Assembly (NCBI RefSeq): GCF_964204645.1
Contig: NC_134032.1
Span: forward strand, 5,141,175-5,205,174
DNA length: 64,000 bases
Reading direction: 5' to 3'
Source of the DNA: Tubulanus polymorphus
Lineage: Eukaryota > Nemertea > Palaeonemertea > Tubulaniformes > Tubulanidae
How positions within the stretch are numbered: the first letter of the stretch is position 1; every line of letters starts with the position of its first letter. The translations under genes and the position numbers were made by a program. Positions 44,640-58,100 of the stretch are shown one piece after another. The notes under the pieces are model-generated. The model was not told the origin of the DNA and ran no database searches. It worked only from the letters and a program-made list of their open reading frames with translations.

Positions 44640-47550
44640 AAAAAATGACGATGTCGATGCGTAAAAGCGCTCAAATCGTCAGGAAAAGCACATTTCGACC
44701 CGAAAACGTCGTTCAGAGCGAGAAAAGACGTTTTCTTATCAAATTGTCCCCCTATCGAATAAATGACGATGTCGATGCGTAAAAGCGCTCAAATAGTCAG
44801 GAAAAGCACATTTCGACCCGAAAACGTCGTTCGGAGCGAGAAAAGACGTTTTCTTATCAAATTGTCCCCCTATCGAAAAAATGACGATGTCGATGCGTAA
44901 AAGCGCTCAAATCGTCAGGAAAAGCACATTTCGACCAGAAAACGTCGTTCCGCGCGAGAAAAGACGTTTTCTTATCAAATTTCTCCCCTATCGGAAAAAT
45001 GACGATGTCGATGCGTAAAAGCGCTCAAATCGTCAGGAAAAGCACATTTCGACGCGAAAACGTCGTTCAGTGCGAGAAAAGAGGTTTTCGTATCAAATTG
45101 TCCCCCTATCGAAAAAATGACGATGTCGATGCGTAAAAGCGCTCAAATCGTCAGGAAAAGCACATTTCGACCAGAAAACGTCGTTCCGCGCGAGAAAAGA
45201 CGTTTTCTTATCAAATTTCTCCCCTATCGGAAAAATGACGATGTCGATGCGTAAAAGCGCTCAAATCGTCAGGAAAAGCACATTTCGACGCGAAAACGTC
45301 GTTCAGTGCGAGAAAAGACGTTTTCTTATCAAATTGTCCCCCTATCGAAAAAATGACGATGTCGATGCGTAAAAGCGCTCAAATCGTCAGGAAAAGCACA
45401 TTTCGACGTGAAAACGTCGTTCAGTGCGAGAAAAGACGTTTTCTTATCAAATTGTCCCCCTATCGAAAAAATGACGATGTCGATGCGTAAGAGCGCTCAA
45501 ATAGTCTGGAAAAGCACATTTCGACCCGAAAACGTCGTTCCGCGCGAGAAAAGACGTTTTCTTATCAAATTGTCCCCCTATCGAAAAAATGACGATGTCG
45601 ATGCGTAAGAGCGCTCAAATAGTCTGGAAAAGCACATTTCGACCCGAAAACGTCGTTCAGAGCGAGAAAAAACGTTTTCTTATCAAATTTTCCCCCTATC
45701 GAAAAAATGACGATGTCGATGCGTAAAAGCGCTCAAATCGTCAGGAAAAGCACATTTCGACCCGAAAACGTCGTTCACCGCGAGAAAAGACGTTTTCTTA
45801 TAAAATTTCCCCCCTATCAAAAAAATGACGATGTCGATGCGTAAAAGCGCTCAAATAGTCAGGAAAAGCACATTTCGACCCGAAAACGTCGTTCGGAGCG
45901 AGAAAAGACGTTTTCTTATCAAATTGTCCCCCTATCGAAAAAATGACGATGTCGATGCGTAAAAGCGCTCAAATCGTCAGGAAAAGCACATTTCGACCAG
46001 AAAACGTCGTTCCGCGCGAGAAAAGACGTTTTCTTATCAAATTTCTCCCCTATCGTCAGGAAAAACACATTTCGACCCGAAAACGTCGTTCAGGGCGAGA
46101 AAAGATGTTTTCTTATCAAATTGTCCCCCTATCGAAAAAATGACGATTTCGATGCGTAAGAGCGCTCAAATAGTCTGGAAAAGCACATTTCGACCCGAAA
46201 ACGTCGTTCAGAGCGAGAAAAGACGTTTTCTTATCAAATTTTCCCCCTATCGAAAAAATGACGATGTCGATGCGTAAAAGCGCTCAAATCGTCAGGAAAA
46301 GCACATTTCGACCCGAAAACGTCGTTCCGCGCGAGAAAAGACGTTTTCTTATAAAATTTCCCCCCTATCAAAAAAATGACGATGTCGATGCGTAAAAGCG
46401 CTCAAATAGTCAGGAAAAGCACATGTCGACCCGAAAACGTCGTTCGGAGCGAGAAAAGACGTTTTCTTATCAAATTGTCCCTCTATCGAAAAAATGACGA
46501 TGTCGATGCGTAAAAGCGCTCAAATCGTCAGGAAAAGCACATTTCGACCCGAAAACGTCGTACAGAGCGAGAAAAGACGTTTTCTTATCAAATTGTCCCC
46601 CTATCGGAAAAATGACGATGTCGATGCGTAAAAGCGCTCAAATCGTCAGGAAAAGCACATTTCGACTCGAAAACGTCGTTCCGCGCGAGAAAAGACGTTT
46701 TCTTATCAAATTGTCCCCCTATCGGAAAAATGACGATGTCGATGCGTAAAAGCGCTCAAATCGTCAGGAAAAGCACATTTCGACCCGAAAACGTCGTTCC
46801 GCGCGAGAAAAGACGTTTTCTTATCAAATTGTCCCCCTATCGGAAAAATGACGATGGCGATGCGTAAAAGCGCTCAAATCGTCAGGAAAAGCACATTTCG
46901 ACCAGAAAACGTCGTTCAGAGCGAGAAAAGACGTTTTCTTATCAAATTTCCCCCCTATCGAAAAAATGACGATGTCGATGCGTAAAAGCGCTCAAATCGT
47001 CAGGAAAAGCACATTTCGACCCGAAAACGTCGTTCAGAGCGAGAAAAGACATTTTCTTATCAAATTATCCCCCTATCGGAAAAATGACGATGGCGATGCG
47101 TAAAAGCGCTCAAATCGTCAGGAAAAGCACATTTCGACCAGAAAACGTCGTTCCGCGCGAGAAAAGACGTTTTCTTATCAAATTTCTCCCCTATCGGAAA
47201 AATGACGATGTCGATGCTTAAAAGCGCTCAAATCGTCAGGAAAAGCACATTTCGACGTAAAAACGTCGTTCAGTGCGAGAAAAGACGTTTTCTTATCAAA
47301 TTGTCCCCCTATCGAAAAAATGACGATGTCGGTGCGTAAAAGCGCTCAAATCGTCAGGAAAAGCACATTTCGGCCCGAAAACGTCGTTCCGCGCGAGAAA
47401 AGACGTTTTCTTATCAAATTTTCCCCCTATCGAAAAAATGACGATGTCGATGCGTAAAAGCGCTCAAATCGTCAGGAAAAGCACATTTCGACCCGAAAAC
47501 GTCGTACAGAGCGAGAAAAGACGTTTTCTTATCAAATTGTCCCCCCATCG
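44640..47550 (+). repeat. higher-order duplication in block B, copy 1 (offset 3737 bp)
   Basis: Rare variants recur at exactly +3737 bp: CGAATAAATGACG (44757/48494), AGAGGTTTTCG (about 45083/48820), GAGAAAAAACG (about 45663/49400), TGACGATTTCG (46141/49878) and GATGCTTAAAAG (47213/50950). 3737 equals 31 x 118 plus one 79-bp monomer. Copy 2 spans about 48380-51290. The insert between them repeats the preceding monomers at an offset of 1180 bp (10 x 118). Confidence 0.8.
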
Positions 47551-50500
47551 GAAAAATGACGATGTCGATGCGTAAAAGCGCTCAAATAGTCAGGAAAAGC
47601 ACATGTCGACCCGAAAACGTCGTTCGGAGCGAGAAAAGACGTTTTCTTATCAAATTGTCCCTCTATCGAAAAAATGACGATGTCGATGCGTAAAAGCGCT
47701 CAAATCGTCAGGAAAAGCACATTTCGACCCGAAAACGTCGTACAGAGCGAGAAAAGACGTTTTCTTATCAAATTGTCCCCCTATCGGAAAAATGACGATG
47801 TCGATGCGTAAAAGCGCTCAAATCGTCAGGAAAAGCACATTTCGACTCGAAAACGTCGTTCCGCGCGAGAAAAGACGTTTTCTTATCAAATTGTCCCCCT
47901 ATCGGAAAAATGACGATGTCGATGCGTAAAAGCGCTCAAATCGTCAGGAAAAGCACATTTCGACCCGAAAACGTCGTTCCGCGCGAGAAAAGACGTTTTC
48001 TTATCAAATTGTCCCCCTATCGGAAAAATGACGATGGCGATGCGTAAAAGCGCTCAAATCGTCAGGAAAAGCACATTTCGACCAGAAAACGTCGTTCAGA
48101 GCGAGAAAAGACGTTTTCTTATCAAATTTCCCCCCTATCGAAAAAATGACGATGTCGATGCGTAAAAGCGCTCAAATCGTCAGGAAAAGCACATTTCGAC
48201 CCGAAAACGTCGTTCAGAGCGAGAAAAGACATTTTCTTATCAAATTATCCCCCTATCGGAAAAATGACGATGGCGATGCGTAAAAGCGCTCAAATCGTCA
48301 GGAAAAGCACATTTCGACCAGAAAACGTCGTTCCGCGCGAGAAAAGACGTTTTCTTATCAAATTTTCCCCCTATCGAAAAAATGACGATGTCGATGCGTA
48401 AAAGCGCTCAAATCGTCAGGAAAAGCACATTTCGACCCGAAAACGTCGTTCAGAGCGAGAAAAGACGTTTTCTTATCAAATTGTCCCCCTATCGAATAAA
48501 TGACGATGTCGATGCGTAAAAGCGCTCAAATAGTCAGGAAAAGCACATTTCGACCCGAAAACGTCGTTCGGAGCGAGAAAAGACGTTTTCTTATCAAATT
48601 GTCCCCCTATCGAAAAAATGACGATGTCGATGCGTAAAAGCGCTCAAATCGTCAGGAAAAGCACATTTCGACCAGAAAACGTCGTTCCGCGCGAGAAAAG
48701 ACGTTTTCTTATCAAATTTCTCCCCTATCGGAAAAATGACGATGTCGATGCGTAAAAGCGCTCAAATCGTCAGGAAAAGCACATTTCGACGCGAAAACGT
48801 CGTTCAGTGCGAGAAAAGAGGTTTTCGTATCAAATTGTCCCCCTATCGAAAAAATGACGATGTCGATGCGTAAAAGCGCTCAAATCGTCAGGAAAAGCAC
48901 ATTTCGACCAGAAAACGTCGTTCCGCGCGAGAAAAGACGTTTTCTTATCAAATTTCTCCCCTATCGGAAAAATGACGATGTCGATGCGTAAAAGCGCTCA
49001 AATCGTCAGGAAAAGCACATTTCGACGCGAAAACGTCGTTCAGTGCGAGAAAAGACGTTTTCTTATCAAATTGTCCCCCTATCGAAAAAATGACGATGTC
49101 GATGCGTAAAAGCGCTCAAATCGTCAGGAAAAGCACATTTCGACGTGAAAACGTCGTTCAGTGCGAGAAAAGACGTTTTCTTATCAAATTGTCCCCCTAT
49201 CGAAAAAATGACGATGTCGATGCGTAAGAGCGCTCAAATAGTCTGGAAAAGCACATTTCGACCCGAAAACGTCGTTCCGCGCGAGAAAAGACGTTTTCTT
49301 ATCAAATTGTCCCCCTATCGAAAAAATGACGATGTCGATGCGTAAGAGCGCTCAAATAGTCTGGAAAAGCACATTTCGACCCGAAAACGTCGTTCAGAGC
49401 GAGAAAAAACGTTTTCTTATCAAATTTTCCCCCTATCGAAAAAATGACGATGTCGATGCGTAAAAGCGCTCAAATCGTCAGGAAAAGCACATTTCGACCC
49501 GAAAACGTCGTTCACCGCGAGAAAAGACGTTTTCTTATAAAATTTCCCCCCTATCAAAAAAATGACGATGTCGATGCGTAAAAGCGCTCAAATAGTCAGG
49601 AAAAGCACATTTCGACCCGAAAACGTCGTTCGGAGCGAGAAAAGACGTTTTCTTATCAAATTGTCCCCCTATCGAAAAAATGACGATGTCGATGCGTAAA
49701 AGCGCTCAAATCGTCAGGAAAAGCACATTTCGACCAGAAAACGTCGTTCCGCGCGAGAAAAGACGTTTTCTTATCAAATTTCTCCCCTATCGTCAGGAAA
49801 AACACATTTCGACCCGAAAACGTCGTTCAGGGCGAGAAAAGATGTTTTCTTATCAAATTGTCCCCCTATCGAAAAAATGACGATTTCGATGCGTAAGAGC
49901 GCTCAAATAGTCTGGAAAAGCACATTTCGACCCGAAAACGTCGTTCAGAGCGAGAAAAGACGTTTTCTTATCAAATTTTCCCCCTATCGAAAAAATGACG
50001 ATGTCGATGCGTAAAAGCGCTCAAATCGTCAGGAAAAGCACATTTCGACCCGAAAACGTCGTTCCGCGCGAGAAAAGACGTTTTCTTATAAAATTTCCCC
50101 CCTATCAAAAAAATGACGATGTCGATGCGTAAAAGCGCTCAAATAGTCAGGAAAAGCACATGTCGACCCGAAAACGTCGTTCGGAGCGAGAAAAGACGTT
50201 TTCTTATCAAATTGTCCCTCTATCGAAAAAATGACGATGTCGATGCGTAAAAGCGCTCAAATCGTCAGGAAAAGCACATTTCGACCCGAAAACGTCGTAC
50301 AGAGCGAGAAAAGACGTTTTCTTATCAAATTGTCCCCCTATCGGAAAAATGACGATGTCGATGCGTAAAAGCGCTCAAATCGTCAGGAAAAGCACATTTC
50401 GACTCGAAAACGTCGTTCCGCGCGAGAAAAGACGTTTTCTTATCAAATTGTCCCCCTATCGGAAAAATGACGATGTCGATGCGTAAAAGCGCTCAAATCG

Positions 50501-53500
50501 TCAGGAAAAGCACATTTCGACCCGAAAACGTCGTTCCGCGCGAGAAAAGACGTTTTCTTATCAAATTGTCCCCCTATCGGAAAAATGACGATGGCGATGC
50601 GTAAAAGCGCTCAAATCGTCAGGAAAAGCACATTTCGACCAGAAAACGTCGTTCAGAGCGAGAAAAGACGTTTTCTTATCAAATTTCCCCCCTATCGAAA
50701 AAATGACGATGTCGATGCGTAAAAGCGCTCAAATCGTCAGGAAAAGCACATTTCGACCCGAAAACGTCGTTCAGAGCGAGAAAAGACATTTTCTTATCAA
50801 ATTATCCCCCTATCGGAAAAATGACGATGGCGATGCGTAAAAGCGCTCAAATCGTCAGGAAAAGCACATTTCGACCAGAAAACGTCGTTCCGCGCGAGAA
50901 AAGACGTTTTCTTATCAAATTTCTCCCCTATCGGAAAAATGACGATGTCGATGCTTAAAAGCGCTCAAATCGTCAGGAAAAGCACATTTCGACGTAAAAA
51001 CGTCGTTCAGTGCGAGAAAAGACGTTTTCTTATCAAATTGTCCCCCTAACGAAAAAATGACGATGTCGGTGCGTAAAAGCGCTCAAATCGTCAGGAAAAG
51101 CACATTTCGGCCCGAAAACGTCGTTCCGCGCGAGAAAAGACGTTTTCTTATCAAATTTTCCCCCTATCGAAAAAATGACGATGTCGATGCGTAAAAGCGC
51201 TCAAATCGTCAGGAAAAGCACATTTCGACCCGAAAACGTCGTACAGAGCGAGAAAAGACGTTTTCTTATCAAATTGTCCCCCCATCGGAAAAATGACGAT
51301 GTCGATGCGTAAAAGCGCTCAAATCGTCAGAAAAAGCACATTTCGGCCCGAAAACCTCGTTCCGCGCGAGAAAAGACGTTTTCTTATCAAATTGTCCCCC
51401 TATCGAAAAAATGACGATGTCGATGCGTAAAAGCGCTCAAATCGTCAGGAAAAGCACATTTCGACTCGAAAACGTCGTTCCGCGCGAGAAAAGACGTTTT
51501 CTTATCAAATTGTCCCCCTATCGGAAAAATGACGATGTCGATGCGTAAAAGCGCTCAAATCGTCAGGAAAAGCACATTTCGACCCGAAAACGTCGTTCCG
51601 CGCGAGAAAAGACGTTTTCTTATCAAATTGTCCCCCTATCGGAAAAATGACGATGGCGATGCGTAAAAGCGCTCAAATCGTCAGGAAAAGCACATTTCGA
51701 CCAGAAAACGTCGTTCAGAGCGAGAAAAGACGTTTTCTTATCAAATTTCCCCCCTATCGAAAAAATGACGATGTCGATGCGTAAAAGCGCTCAAATCGTC
51801 AGGAAAAGCACATTTCGACGCGAAAACGTCGTTCAGTGCGAGAAAAGACGTTTTCTTATCAAATTGTCCCCCTATCGAAAAAATGACGATGTCGATGCGT
51901 AAAAGCGCTCAAATCGTCAGGAAAAGCACATTTCGACCCGAAAACGTCGTTCAGAGCGAGAAAAGACGTTTTCTTATCAAATTGTCCCCCTATCGAAAAA
52001 ATGACGATGTCGATGCGTAAGAGCGCTCAAATAGTCTGGAAAAGCACATTTCGACCCGAAAACGTCGTTCAGAGCGAGAAAAGACGTTTTCTTATCAAAT
52101 TGTCCCCCTATCGGAAAAATGACGATGGCGATGCGTAAAAGCGCTCAAATCGTCAGGAAAAGCACATTTCGACCCGAAAACGTCGTTCAGAGCGAGAAAA
52201 GACGTTTTCTTATCAAATTGTCCCCCTATCGGAAAAATGACGGTGGCGATGCGTAAAAGCGCTCAAATCGTCAGGAAAAGCACATTTCGACCAGAAAACG
52301 TCGTTCCGCGCGAGAAAAGACGTTTTCTTATCAAATTTCTCCCCTATCGGAAAAATGACGATGTCGATGCGTAAAAGCGCTCAAATCGTCAGGAAAAGCA
52401 CATTTCGACGCGAAAACGTCGTTCAGTGCGAGAAAAGACGTTTTCTTATCAAATTGTCCCCCTATCGAAAAAATGACGATGTCGATGCGTAAAAGCGCTC
52501 AAATCGTCAGGAAAAGCACATTTCGACGCGAAAACGTCGTTCAGTGCGAGAAAAGACGTTTTCTTATCAAATTGTCCCCCTATGGAAAAAATGACGATGT
52601 CGGTGCGTAAAAGCGCTCAAATCGTCAGGAAAAGCACATTTCGGCCCGAAAACGTCGTTCGGTGCGAGAAAAGACGTTTTCTTATCAAATTTCCCCCCTT
52701 TCGAAAAAATGACGATGTCGATGCGTAAAAGCGCTCAAATCGTCAGGAAAAGCACATTTCGGCCCGAAAACGTCGTTTGGTGCGAGAAAAGAAGTTTTCT
52801 TATCAAATTTCCCCCCTTTCGAAAAAATGACGATGTCGATGCGTAAAAGCGCTCAAATCGTCAGGAAAAGCACATTTCGACCCGAAAACGTCGTTTAGAG
52901 CGAGAAAAGACGTTTTCTTATCAAATTTTCCCCCTATCGAAAAAATGACGATGTCGATGCGTAAAAGCGCTCAAATCGTCAGGAAAAGCACATTTCGACC
53001 CGAAAACGTCGTTCCGCGCGAGAAAAGACGTTTTCTTATCAAATTTCCCCCCTATCAAAAAAATGACGATGTCGATGCGTAAAAGCGCTCAAATCGCCAG
53101 GAAAAGCACATTTATGCCCGAAAACGTCGTTCGGAGCGAGAAAAGACGTTATCTTATCAAATTGTCCCTCTATCGAAAAAATGACGATGTCGATGCGTAA
53201 AAGCGCTCAAATCGTCAGGAAAAGCACATTTCGACCCGAAAACGTCGTACAGAGCGAGAAAAGACGTTTTCTTATCAAATTGTCCCCCTATCGGAAAAAT
53301 GACGATGTCGATGCGTAAAAGCGCTCAAATCGTCAGAAAAAGCACATTTCGGCCCGAAAACCTCGTTCCGCGCGAGAAAAGACGTTTTCTTATCAAATTG
53401 TCCCCCTATCGAAAAAATGACGATGTCGATGCGTAAAAGCGCTCAAATCGTCAGGAAAAGCACATTTCAACCCGAAAACGTCGTTCCGCGCGAGAAAAGA

Positions 53501-55000
53501 CGTTTTCTTATCAAATTGTCCCCCTATCGAAAAAATGACGATGTCGATGCGTAAAAGCGCTCAAATCGTCAGGAAAAGCACATTTCGACTCGAAAACGTC
53601 GTTCCACGCGAGAAAAGACGTTTTCTTATCAAATTGTCCCCCTATCGAACAAATGACGATGTCGATGCGTAAAAGCGCTCAAATCGTCAGGAAAAGCACA
53701 TTTCGACCCGAAAACGTCGTTCCGCGCGAGAAAAGACGTTTTCTTATCAAATTGTCCCCCTATCGGAAAAATGACGATGGCGATGCGTAAAAGCGCTCAA
53801 ATCGTCAGGAAAAGCACATTTCGACCCGAAAACGTCGTTCCGCGCGAGAAAAGACGTTTTCTTATCAAATTTCCCCCCTATCAAAAAAATGACGATGTCG
53901 ATGCGTAAAAGCGCTCAAATCGCCAGGAAAAGCACATTTATGCCCGAAAACGTCGTTCCGCGCGAGAAAAGACGTTTTCTTATCAAATTTCCCCCCTATC
54001 GAAAAAATGACAATGTCGATGCGTAAAAGCGCTCAAATCGTCAGGAAAAGCACATTACGACGCGAAAACGTCGTTCAGTGCGAGAAAAGAAGTTTTCTTA
54101 TCAAATTGTCCCCCTATCGAAAAAATGACGATGTCGATGCGTAAAAGCGCTCAAATCGTCAGGAAAAGCACATTTCGACCCGAAAACGTCTTTCAGAGCG
54201 AGAAAAGACGTTTTCTTATCAAATTGTCCCCCTATCGAAAAAATGACGATGTCGATGCGTGAGAGCGCTCAAATAGTCTGGAAAAGCACATTTCGACCCG
54301 AAAACGTCGTTCAGAGCGAGAAAAGACGTTTTCTTATCAAATTTTCCCCCTATCGAAAAAATGACGATGTCGATGCGTAAAAGCGCTCAAATCGTCAGGA
54401 AAAGCACATTTCGACCCGAAAACGTCGTTCCGCGCGAGAAAAGACGTTTTCTTATAAAATTTCCCCCCTATCAAAAAAATGACGATGTCGATGCGTAAAA
54501 GCGCTCAAATAGTCAGGAAAAGCACATTTCGACCCGAAAACGTCGTTCGGAGCGAGAAAAGACGTTTTCTTATCAAATTGTCCCTCTATCGAAAAAATGA
54601 CGATGTCGATGCGTAAAAGCGCTCAAATCGTCAGGAAAAGCACATTTCGACCCGAAAACGTCGTACAGAGCGAGAAAAGACGTTTTCTTATCAAATTGTC
54701 CCCCTATCGGAAAAATGACGATGTCGATGCGTAAAAGCGCTCAAATCGTCAGAAAAAGCACATTTCGGCCCGAAAACCTCGTTCCGCGCGAGAAAAGACG
54801 TTTTCTTATCAAATTGTCCCCCTATCGAAAAAATGACGATGTCGATGCGTAAAAACGCTCAAATCGTCAGGAAAAGCACATTTCAACCCGAAAACGTCGT
54901 TCCGCGCGAGAAAAGACGTTTTCTTATCAAATTGTCCCCCTATCGAAAAAATGACGATGTCGATGCGTAAAAGCGCTCAAATCGTCAGGAAAAGCACATT

Positions 55001-55100
55001 NNNNNNNNNNNNNNNNNNNNNNNNNNNNNNNNNNNNNNNNNNNNNNNNNNNNNNNNNNNNNNNNNNNNNNNNNNNNNNNNNNNNNNNNNNNNNNNNNNNN
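55001..55100. other. assembly gap (100 N)
   Basis: Exactly 100 Ns lie inside the satellite. A round number like this normally marks a gap of unknown size, so array length and phase across it are unreliable. Monomer variants differ on its two sides. Confidence 0.98.
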
Positions 55101-58100
55101 AAAGACGTTTTCTTATCAAATTGTCCCCCTATCGGAAGAATGACGATTTTGATGCGTAAGAGCGCTCAAAAGTTAGGAAAAGCACATTTCGACCAGAAAA
55201 CGTCGTTCAGAGCGAGAAAAGACGTTTTCTTATAAAATTTCCCCCCTATCGGAAAAATGACGATTTTGATGCGTAAGAGCGCTCAAAAGTTAGGAAAAGC
55301 ACATTTCGACCAGAAAACGTCGTTCAGAGCGAGAAAAGACGTTTTCTTATCAAATTTCCCCCCTATCGAAAAAATGACGATGTCGATGCGTAAAAGCGCT
55401 CAAATTGTCATGAAAAGCACATTTCGACCCGAAAACGTCGTTCAGACCGAGAAAAGACATTTTCTTATCAAATTTCCCCCTATCGGAAAAATGACGATGT
55501 CGATGCGTAAAAGCGCTCAAATAGTCAGGAAAAGCACATTTTGACCCGAAAACGTCGATCGGAGCGAGAAAAGACGTTTTCTTATCAAATTGTCTCCCTA
55601 TCGGAAAAATGACGATGTCGATGCGTAAAAGCCCTCAAATCGTCAGGAAAAGCACATTTCGACCCGAAAACGTCGTTCCGCGCGGGAAAAGACGTTTTCT
55701 TATAAAATTTCCCCCCTATCGGAAAATGACGATTTCGATGCGTAAGAGCGCTCAAAAGTCAGGAAAAGCACATTTCGACCCGAAAACGTCGTTCAGCGCG
55801 AGAAAAGACGTTTTCTTATCAAATTTCCCCCCTATCGGAAAAATGACGATGTCGATGCGTAAAAGCGCTCAAATAGTCAGGAAAAGCACATTTCGACCCG
55901 AAAACGTCGTTCAGACCGAGAAAAGACATTTTCTTATCAAATTTCCCCCCTATCGGAAAAATGACGATGTCGATGCGTAAAAGCGCTCAAATCGTCAGGG
56001 AAAGCACATTTTGACCCGAAAACGTCGATCGGAGCGAGAAAAGACGTTTTCTTATCAAATTGTCCCCCTATCGGAAAAATGACGATGTCGATGCGTAAAA
56101 GCCCTCAAATCGTCAGGAAAAGCACTTTTCGACCCGAAAACGTCGTTCCGCGCGAGAAAAGACGTTTTCTTATCAAATTTCCCCCTATCGAAAAAATGAC
56201 GATGTCGATGCGTAAAAGCGCTCAAATCGTCAGGAAAAGCACATTTCGACCAGAAAACGTCGTTCAGAGCGAGAAAAGACTTTTTCTTATCAAATTTCCC
56301 CCCTATCGAAAAAATGACTATGTCGATGCGTAAAAGCGCTCAAATCGTCAGGAAAAGCACATTTCGACCCGAAAACGTCGTTCCGCGCGGGAAAAGACGT
56401 TTTCTTATAAAATTTCCCCCCTATCGGAAAAATGACGATTTCGATGCGTAAGAGCGCTCAAAAGTCAGGAAAAGAAGTCAGGAAAAGCACATTTCGACCC
56501 GAAAACGTCGTTCAGCGCGAGAAAAGACGTTTTCTTATCAAATTTCCCCCCTATCGGAAAATGACGATGTCGATGCGTAAAAGCGCTCAAATAGTCAGGA
56601 AAAGCACATTTCGACCCGAAAACGTCGTTCAGAGCGAGAAAAGACGTTTTCTTATCAAATTTTCCCCCTATCGGAAAAATGACGATGTCGATGCGTAAAA
56701 GCGCTCAAATAGTCAGGAAAAGCACATTTCGACCCTAAAACGTCGTTCAGTGCGAGAAAAGACGTTTTCTTATCAAATTGTCTCCCTATCGGAAAAATGA
56801 CGATGTCGATGCGTAAAAGCGCTCAAATCGTCAGGAAAAGCACATTTCGACCAGAAAACGTCGTTCAGAGCGAGAAAAGATGTTTTCTTATCAAATTTCC
56901 CCCCTATCGAAAAAATGACGATGTCCATGCGTAAAAGCGCTCAAATCGTCAGGAAAAGCACATTTCGACCCGAAAACATCGTTCCGCGCGAGAAAAGACG
57001 TTTTCTTATCAAATTTCCCCCTATCGGAAAAATGACGATGTCGATGCGTAAGAGCGCTCAAATAGTCAGGAAAAGCACATTTCGACCCGAAAACGTCGTT
57101 CAGAGCGAGAAAAGACGTTTTCTTATCAAATTTCCCCCCTATCGAAAAAATGACGATGTCGATGCGTAAAAGAGCTCAAATCGTCAGGAAAAGCACATTT
57201 CGACCCGAAAACGTCGTTCAGAGCGAGAAAAGACGTTTTCTTATCAAATTGTCCCTATCGGAAGAATGACGATGTCGATGCGTAAAAGCGCTCAAATCGT
57301 CAGGAAAAGCACATTTCGACCAGAAAACGTCGTTCAGAGCGAGAAAAGACGTTTTCTTATCAAATTTTCCCCCTATCGGAAGAATGACGATGTCGATGCG
57401 TAAAAGCGCTCAAATCGTCAGGAATACAAATTTCGACCAGAAAACGTCGTTCAGAGCGAGAAAAGACGTTTTCTTATAAAATTTCCCCCCTATCGAAAAA
57501 ATGATGATGTCGATGCGTAAAAGCGCTCAAATCGTCAGGAAAAACACATTTCGACCGGAAAACGTCGTTCAGTGCGAGAAAAGACGTTTTCTTATCAAAT
57601 TGTCCCCCTATCGGAAAAATGACGTTGTCGATGCGTAAAAGCCCTCAAATCGTCAGGGAAAGCACATTTCGACCCGAAACGTCGTTCAGAGCGAGAAAAG
57701 ACGTTTTCTTATCAAATTGTCCCCCTATCGGAAAAATGACGATGTCGATGCGTAAGAGCGCTCAAATAGTCTGGAAAAGCACATTTCGACCCGAAAACGT
57801 CGTTCAGAGCGAGAAAAGACGTTTTCTTATCAAATTTTCCCCCTATCGGAAAAATGACGATGTCGATGCGTAAGAGCGCTCAAATAGTCAGGAAAAGCAC
57901 ATTTCGACCCGAAAACGTCGTTCAGAGCGAGAAAAGACGTTTTCTTATCAAATTTCCCCCCTATCGAAAAAATGACGATGTCGATGCGTAAAAGAGCTCA
58001 AATCGTCAGGAAAAGCACATTTCGACCCGAAAACGTCGTTCAGAGCGAGAAAAGACGTTTTCTTATCAAATTGTCCCCCTATCGGAAAAATGACGATGGC

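Larger units (their letters stand above)
31331..55000 (+). repeat. 118-bp satellite array, variant block B
   Basis: This is the same monomer, but from about 31330 the C-run is mostly preceded by AAATTG (AATTGTCCCCCTATCG) and followed by AAAAAATGACG. GTTCCGCGCGAG, GTTCAGTGCGAG and GTTCAGAGCGAG variants alternate. The monomer CGTAAGAGCGCTCAAATAGTCTGG and the TTTATGCCCG and TTTCGGCCCG forms are specific to this block. A 79-bp short monomer recurs six times. The block stops at the scaffold gap. Confidence 0.97.
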
